A stretch of DNA of 24,826 bases, from assembly GCA_020697375.1 (NCBI GenBank), contig JAJFBJ010000090.1:1-24826 (forward strand), in the 5' to 3' direction. The translations under genes and the position numbers were made by a program. The stretch is from Nitrospira sp. (GTDB lineage: Bacteria > Nitrospirota > Nitrospiria > Nitrospirales > Nitrospiraceae). The notes beneath the pieces were generated by a model, which saw nothing but the letters and a program-made list of their open reading frames with translations, was not told the DNA's origin and searched no databases. The stretch's first letter is position 1. The number at the start of each line of letters is the position of its first letter. Below are positions 12,392 to 21,705 of this stretch, piece after piece.

Positions 12392-12459
12392 AGTAAAGGA
12401 ATCCTAAGAATCGAGTATGTAGAGGGCAATAGAGCAGAGATGGAGGGGAAGGGTGGGGG

Positions 12460-12509
12460 TTGCCGGCGAACAACCCCTACAATAATCGAACGGGGATGTT
12501 CGCCGACAA
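12460..12509 (-). terminator. Hairpin directly after the Pal-like gene
   Basis: Arms 12460-12472 and 12497-12509 pair over 13 bases with one mismatch, and CCCC/GGGG inside can extend the stem. It sits immediately after the Pal-like stop codon. The T-run expected of an intrinsic terminator is missing, so this is a structure that may slow or end transcription rather than a textbook terminator. Confidence 0.45.
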
Positions 12510-12962
12510 TTAATCTTTCACGACGAAATGCACGCTACGGTTCTTTTGCCAGCAGACGGGGTTGTGTTGGAGGCAGAGCGGGCGGTCCTTGCCGAAACTC
12601 GTGACGTCCACCTCAAGCGCGTTGAGTCCCAACGATTCCAAGTACCGTTTCACGCCGAGGGCTCGACGCTCGCCCAGCACCATGTTGTATTCAGCCGTGC
12701 CGACTTCGTCACAACGCCCTTCCAGCAGCACTTTCGTCACGCCGTGGTCCTTCAACCGCTTGGCATTTTCCTCGACGGTCGTAAGGGCCTCATCCCGCAA
12801 CACGTATTGATCGAAATCGAAGAGGACGTCCGGAAAAGGAATGTTCAGGTCGCCGGTCGCATTACGCGAGGCCATTTCAACCGACCGCAGGGGAACCGGC
12901 GGCGCCTCAGGACCGGTGACGACAAGAAGCCCGAGCAGGGCAAAGGGACGAAAACGAATCAT
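12510..12962 (-). CDS. Pal/OmpA-like peptidoglycan-associated protein
   Basis: This 150-residue envelope protein has an N-terminal hydrophobic signal (FRPFALLGLLVVTG) and a C-terminal OmpA/Pal domain from about residue 45. The domain shows VLFDFDQYVLRDEAL (first strand and helix), LLEGRCDEVGTAEYNMVLGE (the Pal peptidoglycan-binding signature, where GHCDERGTxEYN is usual) and RRALGVKRYLESLG. It ends KNRSVHFVVKD. It would tether the outer envelope to peptidoglycan. No lipobox Cys is present after the signal, so unlike classical Pal it may be soluble periplasmic rather than lipidated. The ATG at 12962 follows GGAGG by five bases; a GTG overlapping that site is rejected. Two cysteines (PLCLQHNPVC) near the end could form a disulfide, uncommon in Pal. 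Confidence 0.85.
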   Translation of the reverse strand: MIRFRPFALLGLLVVTGPEAPPVPLRSVEMASRNATGDLNIPFPDVLFDFDQYVLRDEALTTVEENAKRLKDHGVTKVLLEGRCDEVGTAEYNMVLGERRALGVKRYLESLGLNALEVDVTSFGKDRPLCLQHNPVCWQKNRSVHFVVKD

Positions 12963-13036
12963 GAACACCTCCGGCGCAAGTTGGGTTCGTGGATGACAAC
13001 GGGCACAGAATAGTCAAATCCTGTGAACGAGGCAAG

Positions 13037-16000
13037 TTACTTCTTCGCGGCACAGAAATCGTAGAGGCGTCGCGGGTCCGGCAAGGGCTCCCACTGTAGA
13101 ATTGCCATGGCATCGTCCACGTAGGCCGGCTCCCGCATCCCGTTGAGCACCGATGTGATACCCGGCGTGCTGGCAAGGATCCACAAGGCTTTTTGAGACA
13201 AGGAGGCAGACCGTTTGGTTTCCGGTAACAGGGGGTTGAGGGATCGATGAAGTTCTTCGGCGCGCAGGCGGCTCCGTTCGGCGGCCTCACGTTGCAAGGC
13301 TTTCAAAAGGGCGAGCAGCTCAGGAACGTATCGGTCGCGCCACGCTTCCCACTGCTCGGCGATCGTCCCGGTGAAGGCCTCGGAAAGCGCTCTCAGGACC
13401 TGGTTGACGTGAGGCGCGATCATCTGCCGTTCGATCTGCTCCCAATGTTCAAGACCCTGCACCTGTGTGCGAATGCGAGCCAGCTCATCGGCCCACCGGA
13501 ATAAATCACCGGGCGCCATGCCTTGCCCGCTATGGGCCACGGCCGGTGCGAGATCCTTGCGGTATTCTTCTTCCAACTGCGCGACCTTCTGCCGTTGCGC
13601 TTCGAACTCCACTTGCGATTTCGGTACCGGCACATCAGCCAGTCGCAGGACTCCGCCCCGTTGCGAGGGCATGGCATTCAGGGGCCGGTTGACCAGCACG
13701 GCGGTGCCTTCTCGCATGGCGTATTCCAACAAGGTGCTGCCATTGTCGGGACCGGTATTCCGCACCAAAGCCGCGCCGGATTCGTACAGGTTCATCGGGC
13801 ATTGCAGCACGAAGAAGTGATGGGCCTGCAGGCCGACCTTCTGAGCCGCCAGTTTGGCCGCCGTGACCATGCGGGAGAGGGAGGTCGCGTCCGGGTCGCC
13901 GGGAGAGGCGGTGGACGTATTGGATGAAACTCCGTAGCCACGAATGCGGCCGGCTTGCACTTGGGTTTCACAATATTCGAAAGCCAGCTGCAACCGCTCA
14001 TAGAATTGATCGCGTAACGCGGACAGGTCATACCCCTCGGCGCCGAGGCGGGTTGCGTGAGACAAGAAATACTCCGGATTATGGAGCAGGCAGACGTCCA
14101 ACGTGGCCAGCCTCAGCCGATCCAGTGACTGCGTCAGTTGCTCGACCAGAAACTCCGGATGGATGCAATGCCAGATATCTTCGCCGTACTTCACCATGTC
14201 GGGATAGGGCTTGCCGGCTTTTTCACGCGCCTGCGCCTGAGCCAAATTCTGTCCCTGGACGTACCCGACCTTCGACACGACGATGACTTCCTCGCGGGCC
14301 ACCTCGCCGGCACGAATCAATTCCTGCAGCACGGCGCCCACCAGCCGCTCACTCTCTCCGTCCATGTAGTTGGTGGAGGTGTCGATCAGGTTACAACCAC
14401 TACGCAGCGCCTTGATCAAGGCCTCCCGATGCTCGGCTTCACCTTGATTCACTCGATAGGTACCGAATCCCAGACGGCTCACGGTGAGACCCGCCGTCCC
14501 GAATGGTCCAAACCCCTGCGTCAGGGTGCCGGTGCCGGTCGCCTGGTGAATCTTTCGTGCGGCATAGGCCGCGGTACCTTGGACGGTCGCCATGCCCGGA
14601 AGCAATGTACCGGCCAATACCTTTTGCCGCGTCGCAGCGGGCGACGAAGACCCTCGTTGCTCCGGATCAATCAAAGCTGGGAGGTCCGCCGGATCCGTGA
14701 TCGGCCGCCCGCAGGCAAAGTTGCGACAGACATAGAGCGCCGCTTTGCCGTCGATCAGGCTCTTCCCCTGCAACAATGGATGCGCCGTTTCAGGCTGCTG
14801 CGGATCTCGATAGGCGAGCACACGATTAGGGAGGTAGACCCGGTTCACGGCCGCCCGCAGGGCTTCGGCGCCGGGATCATCAGGGGAACCGACCAGGGCG
14901 ATTTCCACCGGACCGCTCGTCAGGAGATCGACCACCATCAAACTCTTGGCAAAGGCCCTCGGATACCGGGCAATCTGACGACCGTAGGCCCGCACGGCCG
15001 CGCCGGCCGCTTGGGCGAACTCATCGCGCGCCAAGTGATAGGACAATCTCGCGAAGACCGATGCCGCGACGGCATTGCCGCTTGGCGTGGCTCCGTCCGG
15101 TCCTTCACGGCTTCGCATGATCAAGGCTTCATGACCCCTGGCGGTGGTGAAGAACCCGCCATGCATGCTGTCCGCGAAATCTTCCAGAACGCGCTCCGCC
15201 AGGCGAACCGCCGCGGAAAGATACCGTTCACTGCCGCCGGCTTCGAATGTGTCGATCAAGCCCTCGGCACAATAGGCATAGTCTTCGAGATAGGCATCCA
15301 GGTGAGCCTTGCCCGCCCGATAAGTCCGCAAGAGCCTGCCCTCCGGTTTTGATAGTTTGGCAAGCAGAAAGTCGGCGGCGCGTTCGGCGGCCCGGCGATA
15401 ACGCTGTTCGGCGAACACCCGCCCGGCTTCCGCCATGGCGCTGATCATCATGCCGTTCCAAGCCGTAATGACTTTGTCGTCGAGGCCGGGCGGAACCCGC
15501 TTGGCGCGGGCCGCATAGATCAAGGGCTTCACTCGCGCGATGGTTTCCTGCAATTCGCCGACGGTCACTCCCAATTCCTCGGCGACGGCATCGATCGTCT
15601 TGGGCGTATGCAGGACATTCTGATGTTCCCAATTCCCTGCCGGCGTGACATCGTAATAGGCGCAAAACCGCCGCGCATCCTCGTCGGTTGGCACGACCGC
15701 GCGAATCTCGTCCGGCGTCCATACGAAGAACTTTCCTTCGACCCCTTCTGAATCGGCATCCGTCGCGGAATAAAAACCTCCTTCCGAGGACGTCATTTCT
15801 CGCAGGACGTAATCGAGCGTCTCGCAGGTGACGCGGCGATAATTTTCATCCTTTGTGACTTGATAGGCCTCGACATAGACGCGGGCGAGCAGGGCATTGT
15901 CGTACAGCATTTTTTCGAAGTGCGGCACCAGCCAACGTTCGTCGGTGGAATAGCGGGCGAAGCCGCCTCCGATATGATCGTAAATGCCGCCTGCCGCCAT

Positions 16001-16732
16001 GGCATCCAGCGTGGTTCTCACCATTGTCAGCGTATGCGGATCTTTCGTGCGGTGGTAACAATGGAGCAACAGCGACAGCCCTGTCGCGGGAGGGAACTTC
16101 GGTGCGCCGCCGAATCCTCCCTGTTTGGCATCGAAGTCTTCAGCGAACTGGGTCACGGCCATGTCGAGTTCCGCCTGGCCGACGGTCGTCGGCGAGGGGG
16201 TATGGCCTCCCTCCTGCAGGCGCGCGGTCAACGTGGCAGCCTGGGTCACGACTCCCGCCTGGTCCTTCTCCCAATAGTCGGCTATTTTTTTCAACAAAGT
16301 CGGAAATCCCGGACGGCCCCAGCGATCCTCCGGCGGAAAATAGGTGCCGGCAAAGAAGGGCTTTTGATCGGGGGTGAGAAACACGGTCATGGGCCAGCCA
16401 CCCTGATTGCGATTCAGCGCCAGCGTGGCTTGCATATAGATCTCGTCGAGATCCGGACGTTCTTCCCGATCGACTTTGATACAGACGAAATGGTCATTCA
16501 TGAGGCGAGCGATCGACTCGTTCTCAAACGATTCCCGTTCCATGACATGACACCAATGGCAGGAGGAGTACCCGATCGAGAGCAGGATTGGACGCTGTAA
16601 TCGTGCTGCCTCGGCGAGCGCCTCCGGTCCCCAGGGATGCCAGTCCACCGGATTGTAGGCATGCTGCAACAGGTAGGGACTCGTCTGGTGAATCAGGCGA
16701 TTCGGCTTGCGGCCGGCAGAGTCAGTCGTCAT
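13037..16732 (-). CDS. DUF255 thioredoxin-domain (YyaL/SPATA20-like) protein fused to an aldo/keto reductase
   Basis: This 1231-residue cytoplasmic fusion begins with residues 1-about 690, the DUF255/YyaL/SPATA20 architecture. That comprises a thioredoxin-like domain with [20 protein letters not shown] and the redox motif C58-HW-C61 ([17 protein letters not shown]), then an alpha/alpha barrel resembling glycosidase-type six-hairpin domains ([33 protein letters not shown]). After a linker, residues about 745-1210 form an aldo/keto reductase with its tetrad in place: Asp784 and Tyr789 in [12 protein letters not shown], Lys821 in VVSKVGY and His884 in LLHNPE. Residues about 1040-1180 form a helical, partly coiled-coil insert in the reductase before the final [15 protein letters not shown]. 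No strong ribosome-binding site precedes the ATG, but the N-terminus fits the family. The frame is intact throughout. Substrates are unknown for both halves. Confidence 0.88.
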   Translation of the reverse strand: MTTDSAGRKPNRLIHQTSPYLLQHAYNPVDWHPWGPEALAEAARLQRPILLSIGYSSCHWCHVMERESFENESIARLMNDHFVCIKVDREERPDLDEIYMQATLALNRNQGGWPMTVFLTPDQKPFFAGTYFPPEDRWGRPGFPTLLKKIADYWEKDQAGVVTQAATLTARLQEGGHTPSPTTVGQAELDMAVTQFAEDFDAKQGGFGGAPKFPPATGLSLLLHCYHRTKDPHTLTMVRTTLDAMAAGGIYDHIGGGFARYSTDERWLVPHFEKMLYDNALLARVYVEAYQVTKDENYRRVTCETLDYVLREMTSSEGGFYSATDADSEGVEGKFFVWTPDEIRAVVPTDEDARRFCAYYDVTPAGNWEHQNVLHTPKTIDAVAEELGVTVGELQETIARVKPLIYAARAKRVPPGLDDKVITAWNGMMISAMAEAGRVFAEQRYRRAAERAADFLLAKLSKPEGRLLRTYRAGKAHLDAYLEDYAYCAEGLIDTFEAGGSERYLSAAVRLAERVLEDFADSMHGGFFTTARGHEALIMRSREGPDGATPSGNAVAASVFARLSYHLARDEFAQAAGAAVRAYGRQIARYPRAFAKSLMVVDLLTSGPVEIALVGSPDDPGAEALRAAVNRVYLPNRVLAYRDPQQPETAHPLLQGKSLIDGKAALYVCRNFACGRPITDPADLPALIDPEQRGSSSPAATRQKVLAGTLLPGMATVQGTAAYAARKIHQATGTGTLTQGFGPFGTAGLTVSRLGFGTYRVNQGEAEHREALIKALRSGCNLIDTSTNYMDGESERLVGAVLQELIRAGEVAREEVIVVSKVGYVQGQNLAQAQAREKAGKPYPDMVKYGEDIWHCIHPEFLVEQLTQSLDRLRLATLDVCLLHNPEYFLSHATRLGAEGYDLSALRDQFYERLQLAFEYCETQVQAGRIRGYGVSSNTSTASPGDPDATSLSRMVTAAKLAAQKVGLQAHHFFVLQCPMNLYESGAALVRNTGPDNGSTLLEYAMREGTAVLVNRPLNAMPSQRGGVLRLADVPVPKSQVEFEAQRQKVAQLEEEYRKDLAPAVAHSGQGMAPGDLFRWADELARIRTQVQGLEHWEQIERQMIAPHVNQVLRALSEAFTGTIAEQWEAWRDRYVPELLALLKALQREAAERSRLRAEELHRSLNPLLPETKRSASLSQKALWILASTPGITSVLNGMREPAYVDDAMAILQWEPLPDPRRLYDFCAAKK

Positions 16733-16841
16733 GCGCGAACCGTATCACGCGCCAAATGGATGGGTCAATGAAGAGGAGGAGGCGGGTGAGACGGTTGTAT
16801 TGTCAGTATCGAGCCGGTTGCCCCGACACATTTTCCGCTGC

Positions 16842-17258
16842 CTACTTCGGTGCTGCCCTGTATCGTGCCAGCTCTTGCGTCAACCACGCGGAACTTTTGA
16901 CCGCCGTTGCGTCTCCGCACTTGACCAGATACTCGTCTCCGCTTCTACTGCTTTTGGTTGCAGCCAGCTCGATGAAGGACTCGGCTGTCGAGACCAGCCT
17001 TCTCTTAAGCAAGTACTCGTACTTCCTATTGAGGTGTCTGACCGCGCTTGAAGAAGCGTGCCAGGATCCATTTCGATAAAAACGGCAATCGGATGAACCA
17101 AGATAGGACAACAAGTATGATATCTCCTTCCTCGCAACCACGTCAGGCTCGTGCGCCGAAGCTTGTGACGTGACGAGCATAAGGAGGCAGATGACGAATC
17201 CCGTCGTTAACCTCCTCTTCGCAACGAGTCCGAACATCTGCATACCCGGAATCTTCAT
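16842..17258 (-). CDS. DUF5329-like periplasmic protein
   Basis: This product of about 138 residues has a signal peptide (basic AKRRLTTG, then FVICLLMLVTSQASA, cleavage before HEPD). The mature part contains EISYLLSYLGSSDCRFYRNG, AVRHLNRKYEYLLKRR, AESFIELAATKSSRSGDEYLVKC and a Trp-Leu near the end. This is the conserved pattern I associate with DUF5329. The two Cys (SSDC and VKC) likely form a disulfide. Several ATGs are possible (17258, 17243, 17237) and none has a clear ribosome-binding site. 17258 is taken as a reasonable signal-peptide start, and a longer frame to 17318 adds an unlikely tail. Function of the family is unknown. Confidence 0.7.
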   Translation of the reverse strand: MKIPGMQMFGLVAKRRLTTGFVICLLMLVTSQASAHEPDVVARKEISYLLSYLGSSDCRFYRNGSWHASSSAVRHLNRKYEYLLKRRLVSTAESFIELAATKSSRSGDEYLVKCGDATAVKSSAWLTQELARYRAAPK

Positions 17259-17513
17259 GGGCCGGTTTATGCCGTTCTGCGGACCAGACCTGCTTTCACT
17301 TTCGCACGCGCCTAACACTTACTTCCAAAACGTCAAGGATAGATTGTGCTGCTGCTGATACGATTTGGACAGCGTTCTTGTCCTTTAAGACAAGCTCTGA
17401 CCGCGTCGACTCCGACAGATTTCCGGGCTGAATGAGCATAGCGACCAATGCAGCAAGCGCAGAAATGATGCTGCAGGACAGACTAGAGCGCAGCAAGCGG
17501 ATGGAGAGGAAAA
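17259..17513. other. Intergenic stretch without a convincing gene
   Basis: Between the DUF5329-like gene and the terminator at 17510-17553 one minus-strand frame (17296-17550) stays open. It includes a hydrophobic run (SIISALAALVAMLIQPG) followed by a helical tail (NAVQIVSAAAQSILDVLEV). Its only early start lies inside the terminator stem and it has no ribosome-binding site, so I do not call a gene. It may be a decayed small envelope protein. Confidence 0.3.
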
Positions 17514-17553
17514 CAATTGGCTCGCGCCGGCATCCGGAATCGCGAGCCAATTG
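17510..17553 (-). terminator. Intrinsic terminator of the repeat-protein gene
   Basis: A perfect 13-base-pair inverted repeat (CAATTGGCTCGCG at 17514-17526 and its complement at 17541-17553) has a 14-base loop. On the minus strand it is followed by TTTTCC, just after the repeat-protein stop. Confidence 0.8.
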
Positions 17554-17583
17554 AGGACTACGAAAGAACGTCGGACAGGAGAA

Positions 17584-17808
17584 TCAATGTCCGCCCTTCT
17601 TCTCGTCTTTCTTCTTCTCTTCACCGAATACCGTCTGAGAGAGGTGTCCGCCTTTTTTCTCGTCCTTCTTCTTCTCTTCACCGAAAAGGGTTTGAGAGAA
17701 GTGGCCGCCCTTCTTCTCTTCCTTCTTCTTATCGTCCCCGGCGAACGATGGGACGGTAAATGCAACAAGAATGGCTGCCGCAACGAATGCAAATAGCGTA
17801 CGCTTCAT
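17584..17808 (-). CDS. Small secreted Lys/Glu-rich repeat protein
   Basis: This 74-residue product has a start at 17808 preceded by AAGGAGG at good spacing. A signal peptide (MKRTLFAFVAAAILVAFTVP, cleavage near SFA-GDD) is followed by 2.7 copies of a 19-residue unit: a lysine/glutamate run, then KKGGH, then SQT(L/V)FG. Each copy ends in Gly-Gly-His, and the C-terminus is KKGGH. The mature part is highly charged and probably disordered outside the cytoplasm. His at regular spacing hints at metal or surface binding, which is speculation. It has its own sigma-70 promoter (17862-17890) and strong terminator, so it is an independent, probably well-expressed unit. No family recognised. Confidence 0.75.
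   Translation of the reverse strand: MKRTLFAFVAAAILVAFTVPSFAGDDKKKEEKKGGHFSQTLFGEEKKKDEKKGGHLSQTVFGEEKKKDEKKGGH
17587..17742 (-). repeat. 57-base tandem repeat inside the repeat-protein gene
   Basis: About 2.7 direct copies of a 57-base (19-codon) unit make up the mature coding region. The two downstream protein copies are nearly identical in sequence (FGEEKKKDEKKGGH in both), suggesting recent duplication or gene conversion. Confidence 0.8.
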
Positions 17809-17861
17809 GGGGAACCCTCCTTGAAAGGTTGAGAAACAAGTGCCCACCACAAGGGCGCCAG

Positions 17862-17890
17862 AAAGTATCCAAACGGCGAAAAAATGTCAA
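17862..17890 (-). promoter_or_regulatory. Sigma-70-type promoter of the repeat-protein gene
   Basis: On the minus strand a perfect -35 TTGACA (17890-17885) is followed after 17 bases by TACTTT (17867-17862). The leader to the ATG at 17808 is about 45 bases. Confidence 0.6.
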
Positions 17891-18093
17891 CGACAACACA
17901 TCGAAATACTTTCCCGACCCCCGAGGGCAGGTTGTACCAACCACCGCGGCGGCATGCGAGACAAGGCGTCATCTGGTCTCTTTTTTTAAGCTGCGCTTGG
18001 AACAGTAGAAACCGAATATGCCCGGCAACTTTTCGAAACCAACCTCTGTGATAAACTCTGAGAAACCACAGTTATGACGTTCCGCATACACCC

Positions 18094-19536
18094 ATGACCA
18101 CCGATGACATCGGCCCCTATTCCAACTATCGCCTGACCGTTCGCCTCGCGCTGCTCAACAAACCCGGCATCTTCGCCAAAGTGGCCGCCCTGCTGGCAGA
18201 GGAGGGGGCGAACCTGGGAGCGGTGGACATCGTGTCGGCCAACGCCGAGCGCATGATCCGCGACATTACCTTCGATGTGCAGAACGAGGCGCATGGCGAC
18301 CGGGTGCTTGATCTTTTGCAAAGGCTGCCGGAAGTGAATGTGCTTTCCGCCTCCGACCGGGTGTTTTTGCTGCATTTGGGTGGAAAGATCAGGGTGCAAA
18401 GTAAAGTCCCGGTCAATACGCGAAACGTCCTCTCCATGATTTATACGCCTGGCGTCGGCCGCGTCTGCCAGGCCATTGCCAAGGACCAGGCCAAAGCCTA
18501 CGCCTTCACCATCAAGAGCAATAGCGTGGCCGTCGTCACGGATGGTTCCGCCGTGCTCGGACTCGGGGACCTCGGCCCTGCCGCCGCGCTGCCGGTGATG
18601 GAAGGAAAGGTCATGCTGTTGAAGGAACTGGCCGGCATCGATGCCTGGCCTATCTGTCTGGGAACGCAGGATACGGAGGACATCATTCGCATCGTCCAGG
18701 GTATCGCTCCAGGTTTCGGAGGCATCAACCTGGAAGACATCAGCGCGCCTCGCTGTTTCGAAATCGAACAGGCGCTGAAAGCGTCGCTCGACATTCCCGT
18801 CATGCATGACGACCAGCACGGCACGGCCGTCGTCCTGCTGGCCGCCCTCGTCAATGCGCTCAAGGTGGTCGGTAAACGGATGGATGAAGTCCGGATCGTC
18901 GTCAACGGTCTCGGCGCGGCGGGCACGGCCTGCTACCGCATACTGCTGGCGGCCGGCGCCCGCCACCTCATCGGATGCGACAAGGAAGGCATGGTGCTGA
19001 TGGGGGAGGCGGAAGAGCTGCGCGCCTGCCGGACCGATCTCCATGCCTGCATCCGTCGAGACCGGCCGCGGGGGACCCTGCGCGAGGCCTTACAGAAAGC
19101 CGACGTGTTTATCGGTCTCTCGGTAGGCAACGTGCTGAGCAAGGACGACCTGCAACGGATGAATGAAGATCGCATCGTCTTCGCGATGGCCAATCCCGAT
19201 CCTGAAGTGGATCCCAAAATAGGAGATGAAACCTCCAGGATCTTTGCCACCGGTCGCTCCGACTTTCCGAATCAGATCAATAACGCCCTGGCTTTTCCAG
19301 GAATATTTCGCGGGGCGCTCGACGTTCAAGCAAGTGAAATCAACGAGGCCATGAAGCTGTCCGCGGCTCAGGCGATTGCCGAATGCGTTCCTACGGAGGC
19401 GCTTTCGGAAGACTACATCATTCCCAGTCTGTTCGATCGCGATGTGGTACCGCGCGTGTCCAAAGCCGTGGCAGCTGCCGCACGCGCGACCGGCGTCGCC
19501 AGACGCCGCGCCAAAATCGACGACGATCTCCGCTAG
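18094..19536 (+). CDS. NAD(P)-dependent malic enzyme with N-terminal ACT domain
   Basis: This 480-residue cytoplasmic enzyme is predicted to decarboxylate malate oxidatively to pyruvate. Residues about 12-90 form an ACT domain (TVRLALLNKPGIFAKVAALL, GANLGAVDIVSA), an amino-acid-type ligand sensor that would add allosteric control. The malic part shows VLSMIYTPGVGRVC, the lysine motif AFTIKSNSVAVVTDGSAVLG, the metal ligands in INLEDISAPRCFEIE and IPVMHDDQHGTA, and the Rossmann glycine motif VVNGLGAAGTACYRIL. It ends in the typical helical tail. No strong ribosome-binding site precedes ATG 18094, but the ACT domain starts correctly there. Cofactor preference cannot be read reliably. It appears to stand alone, 158 bases before the antiporter gene. 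Confidence 0.93.
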   Translation: MTTDDIGPYSNYRLTVRLALLNKPGIFAKVAALLAEEGANLGAVDIVSANAERMIRDITFDVQNEAHGDRVLDLLQRLPEVNVLSASDRVFLLHLGGKIRVQSKVPVNTRNVLSMIYTPGVGRVCQAIAKDQAKAYAFTIKSNSVAVVTDGSAVLGLGDLGPAAALPVMEGKVMLLKELAGIDAWPICLGTQDTEDIIRIVQGIAPGFGGINLEDISAPRCFEIEQALKASLDIPVMHDDQHGTAVVLLAALVNALKVVGKRMDEVRIVVNGLGAAGTACYRILLAAGARHLIGCDKEGMVLMGEAEELRACRTDLHACIRRDRPRGTLREALQKADVFIGLSVGNVLSKDDLQRMNEDRIVFAMANPDPEVDPKIGDETSRIFATGRSDFPNQINNALAFPGIFRGALDVQASEINEAMKLSAAQAIAECVPTEALSEDYIIPSLFDRDVVPRVSKAVAAAARATGVARRRAKIDDDLR

Positions 19537-19694
19537 CCCATCGACCGCGACGGAAAAGTCACCGCCCCTTCTCTCTTCCTCCTTGGCGCTCCGCGCGCAA
19601 TCCATGTACAGTACGCCGATATTTCAACGGACTCGGTCTGTGCCTTCGCAACAGAGCGAGCCGGACCACACGTTGATGACAGCCGGGAGACCAC

Positions 19695-20954
19695 GTGACT
19701 CCAACCACCATTCAGTTGATCGGCGCGGCATTATTCGCCGTCGCGATTCTGCACACGTTCAGCACCTCGTTCTTCGAACATTTGGCTCATACCCGACCGG
19801 CCCACGCGGGGCTCTGGCATTTGCTGGGCGAAGTCGAAGTGGTCTTCGGATTCTGGGCATTCGTCCTCGTGGCAACTATGTTCGTAACGGACGGCGCCGC
19901 GGCCGCCACGGAGTACCTTGACTCGCGCAACTTCACCGAACCGATGTTCGTATTCGCGATCATGGTCATTGCCGGCACGCGGCCCGTCTTGCATACCGCA
20001 TGGCAAGGCGTGCGGCTCGTGAGCCGCACCATCCCCCTGCCTCGCAATATGGGTTTCTATTTCACGGTCCTCGCAATGGTGCCTTTGTTGGGCTCATTCA
20101 TCACGGAGCCTGCGGCTATGACATTGGCGGCTATGATTTTGCGTGACCGCTTTTTTCGGTACGGGCTGTCGAGAGGCTTGAAGTATGTGACCTTGGGTGT
20201 GCTCTTCGTGAACATCTCGATCGGGGGGACCCTCACACCGTTTGCTGCGCCGCCGGTATTGATGGTGGCCGCCACCTGGGAATGGGACCTCGGCTTCATG
20301 ATGGCCACGTTCGGCTGGAAGGCAGCCCTCGTCGTCACGGCCAATGCGCTGAGCGCAACCCTATGGTTCCGCAAAGAACTCTGCCGGCTCTCCACCGGGA
20401 CCGGGGAAACGACGAACGATACCGTGCCGCCGGCCATGATAATGATTCATTTAGCGTTTCTCACAATGGTCGTGTTGTTCGCCCATCATCCCGCGATCTT
20501 CATGGGACTGTTTCTATTTTTTCTCGGCGTGGCTCAAGCGTACGAGCGCCACCAAGACCGTTTGATCCTGCGGGAAGGATTGCTCGTGGCCTTTTTTTTG
20601 GCGGGCCTGGTCGTCTTGGGAGGGCAACAACGATGGTGGTTGCAGCCTGTGTTATTGAGCATGAATAGCGATGCGTTGTTCTTCGGCGCGGCCGCTCTGA
20701 CAGCCTTCACCGACAATGCGGCGCTGACATACCTTGGATCGCTCGTCGAGGGATTGTCCGATGAATTCAAATATGCCCTGGTCGCCGGAGCGGTGACGGG
20801 CGGCGGTTTAACGATCATTGCCAATGCCCCGAATCCGGCCGGACTCACGATTCTGCGCGGCCACTTCGATGATGAAACCGTGCATCCATTGGGACTGGCC
20901 TTGGCCGCCTTGCCGCCGACAATCATGGCTGCCCTGGCATTTAGATACTTATGA
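19695..20954 (+). CDS. Putative Na+/H+ antiporter (DUF1504-type)
   Basis: This 419-residue inner-membrane protein has about eleven hydrophobic segments. It begins with GTG at 19695, after GGGAG. Conserved-looking transport motifs include SFITEPAAMTLAAMIL, SIGGTLTPFAAPPVLMVA with broken helices, and the symmetric late motif AALTAFTDNAALTYLGSL followed by GGGLTIIANAPNPAG. Paired Asn/Asp/Pro breaks in the two halves are typical of ion-transporter-superfamily antiporters (the family annotated as putative Na+/H+ antiporter). Exchange of Na+ for H+ is known only by family annotation, and other anion or organic-acid roles are possible. The preceding malic enzyme is on the same strand, but the gap makes an operon uncertain. 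Confidence 0.82.
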   Translation: MTPTTIQLIGAALFAVAILHTFSTSFFEHLAHTRPAHAGLWHLLGEVEVVFGFWAFVLVATMFVTDGAAAATEYLDSRNFTEPMFVFAIMVIAGTRPVLHTAWQGVRLVSRTIPLPRNMGFYFTVLAMVPLLGSFITEPAAMTLAAMILRDRFFRYGLSRGLKYVTLGVLFVNISIGGTLTPFAAPPVLMVAATWEWDLGFMMATFGWKAALVVTANALSATLWFRKELCRLSTGTGETTNDTVPPAMIMIHLAFLTMVVLFAHHPAIFMGLFLFFLGVAQAYERHQDRLILREGLLVAFFLAGLVVLGGQQRWWLQPVLLSMNSDALFFGAAALTAFTDNAALTYLGSLVEGLSDEFKYALVAGAVTGGGLTIIANAPNPAGLTILRGHFDDETVHPLGLALAALPPTIMAALAFRYL

Positions 20955-21072
20955 CCCGTCACGGGCCGTCCGGTGCACGATCCTTCACTCTTATCGAATC
21001 GCAAAGCGTTGTGCTAAGATGCGACCGACCTCTCTTCGAGTTTGACGGCGAGGTTTCGCCCTACGAGGACCC

Positions 21073-21705
21073 GTGGCCTTTTCATCCAATAGACTGTTTA
21101 AATTCCAACGCGGAATGCGCCGGCGGATCGGCATGTTGCGCGCCAAGAATGTAGACAGCATGGAGTTTGCCGTCGACTTCATGATGCAGGAACGGGTAGA
21201 CAGTTATTTCCGCATCGAACCGGGACTCGAAGAAATCGAACGATCATTGCAACAAATCGAGGAAGAATTGGATTTTGTGAGGGACGTATCCGGCGCCATT
21301 CGCCTCGAATCCCGATTGGAATTCGTGGAGGACCGCTGGGACGAACTCGACAGCGAGGTGCGCGAGCGGTCGCGGCGGCGGCGACGCAAGATCAATCTGG
21401 CCGATTTCTTGAAGGCGGCCGGCGGGGAGGGAAGTCCGGGCGGCCCCACCAGTGAAGTCACCAATGCCTGTGACGCCTACTCAATCCTTGGCCTTGAATT
21501 CGGCACGCCCCTGGCGGACGTCACCACGGCATTCCGGCAACGCGCCAAGGAACTGCATCCGGATGCGCGCAACGGTGACCGGAGCTCCGAGCCGGAGCTG
21601 AGGCGCATTCTCGAGGCCTATCAATTTTTGAAGGACTACCTGAGCCTCAGCAATACCGAACCGCCGATTTCGCGCGGAACTGAATATCGTCCGACAGAAT
21701 CATAA
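21073..21705 (+). CDS. J-domain protein with N-terminal coiled coil
   Basis: This 210-residue cytoplasmic protein starts with GTG at 21073, after GAGG. Residues about 45-105 are strongly helical and charged (LEEIERSLQQIEEELDFVRD, then a RSRRRRRK basic patch), a probable coiled coil. Residues about 133-190 form a DnaJ-type J domain: AYSILGLEFGTPLADVTTAF, the diagnostic HPD at 162-164 (ELHPDARNGD) and ILEAYQFLKDYL. It would stimulate an Hsp70 (DnaK-like) ATPase. The C-terminal position of the J domain is less common than N-terminal. Its stop overlaps the ribonuclease D start by one base (TAATG), so the two are translationally coupled. Confidence 0.82.
   Translation: MAFSSNRLFKFQRGMRRRIGMLRAKNVDSMEFAVDFMMQERVDSYFRIEPGLEEIERSLQQIEEELDFVRDVSGAIRLESRLEFVEDRWDELDSEVRERSRRRRRKINLADFLKAAGGEGSPGGPTSEVTNACDAYSILGLEFGTPLADVTTAFRQRAKELHPDARNGDRSSEPELRRILEAYQFLKDYLSLSNTEPPISRGTEYRPTES

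Noticed and set aside
12963..13036. A Pho-type or sigma-70 promoter for the Pal-like gene
   Set aside because: A TTGACT hexamer is present on the minus strand but no acceptable -10 follows at normal spacing.
14138..15352. Long plus-strand open frame (404 codons) opposite the fusion gene
   Set aside because: It lies fully antisense to an intact protein with clear family motifs, and its translation has no recognisable domain or ribosome-binding site; GC-rich DNA often leaves such frames open.
17587..17742. CRISPR-like direct repeats
   Set aside because: The units are contiguous 19-codon repeats within a coding sequence, with no spacers.
17385..17792. Arg/Ser-rich minus-strand frame over the repeat protein
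   Set aside because: It is the shifted reading of the 57-base repeats; the other frame has a signal peptide, ribosome-binding site, promoter and terminator.
17986..19044. Long minus-strand open frame (352 codons) opposite the malic enzyme
   Set aside because: Antisense shadow of a well-conserved enzyme; its His/Asp/Gln-rich translation has no domain and no start context.
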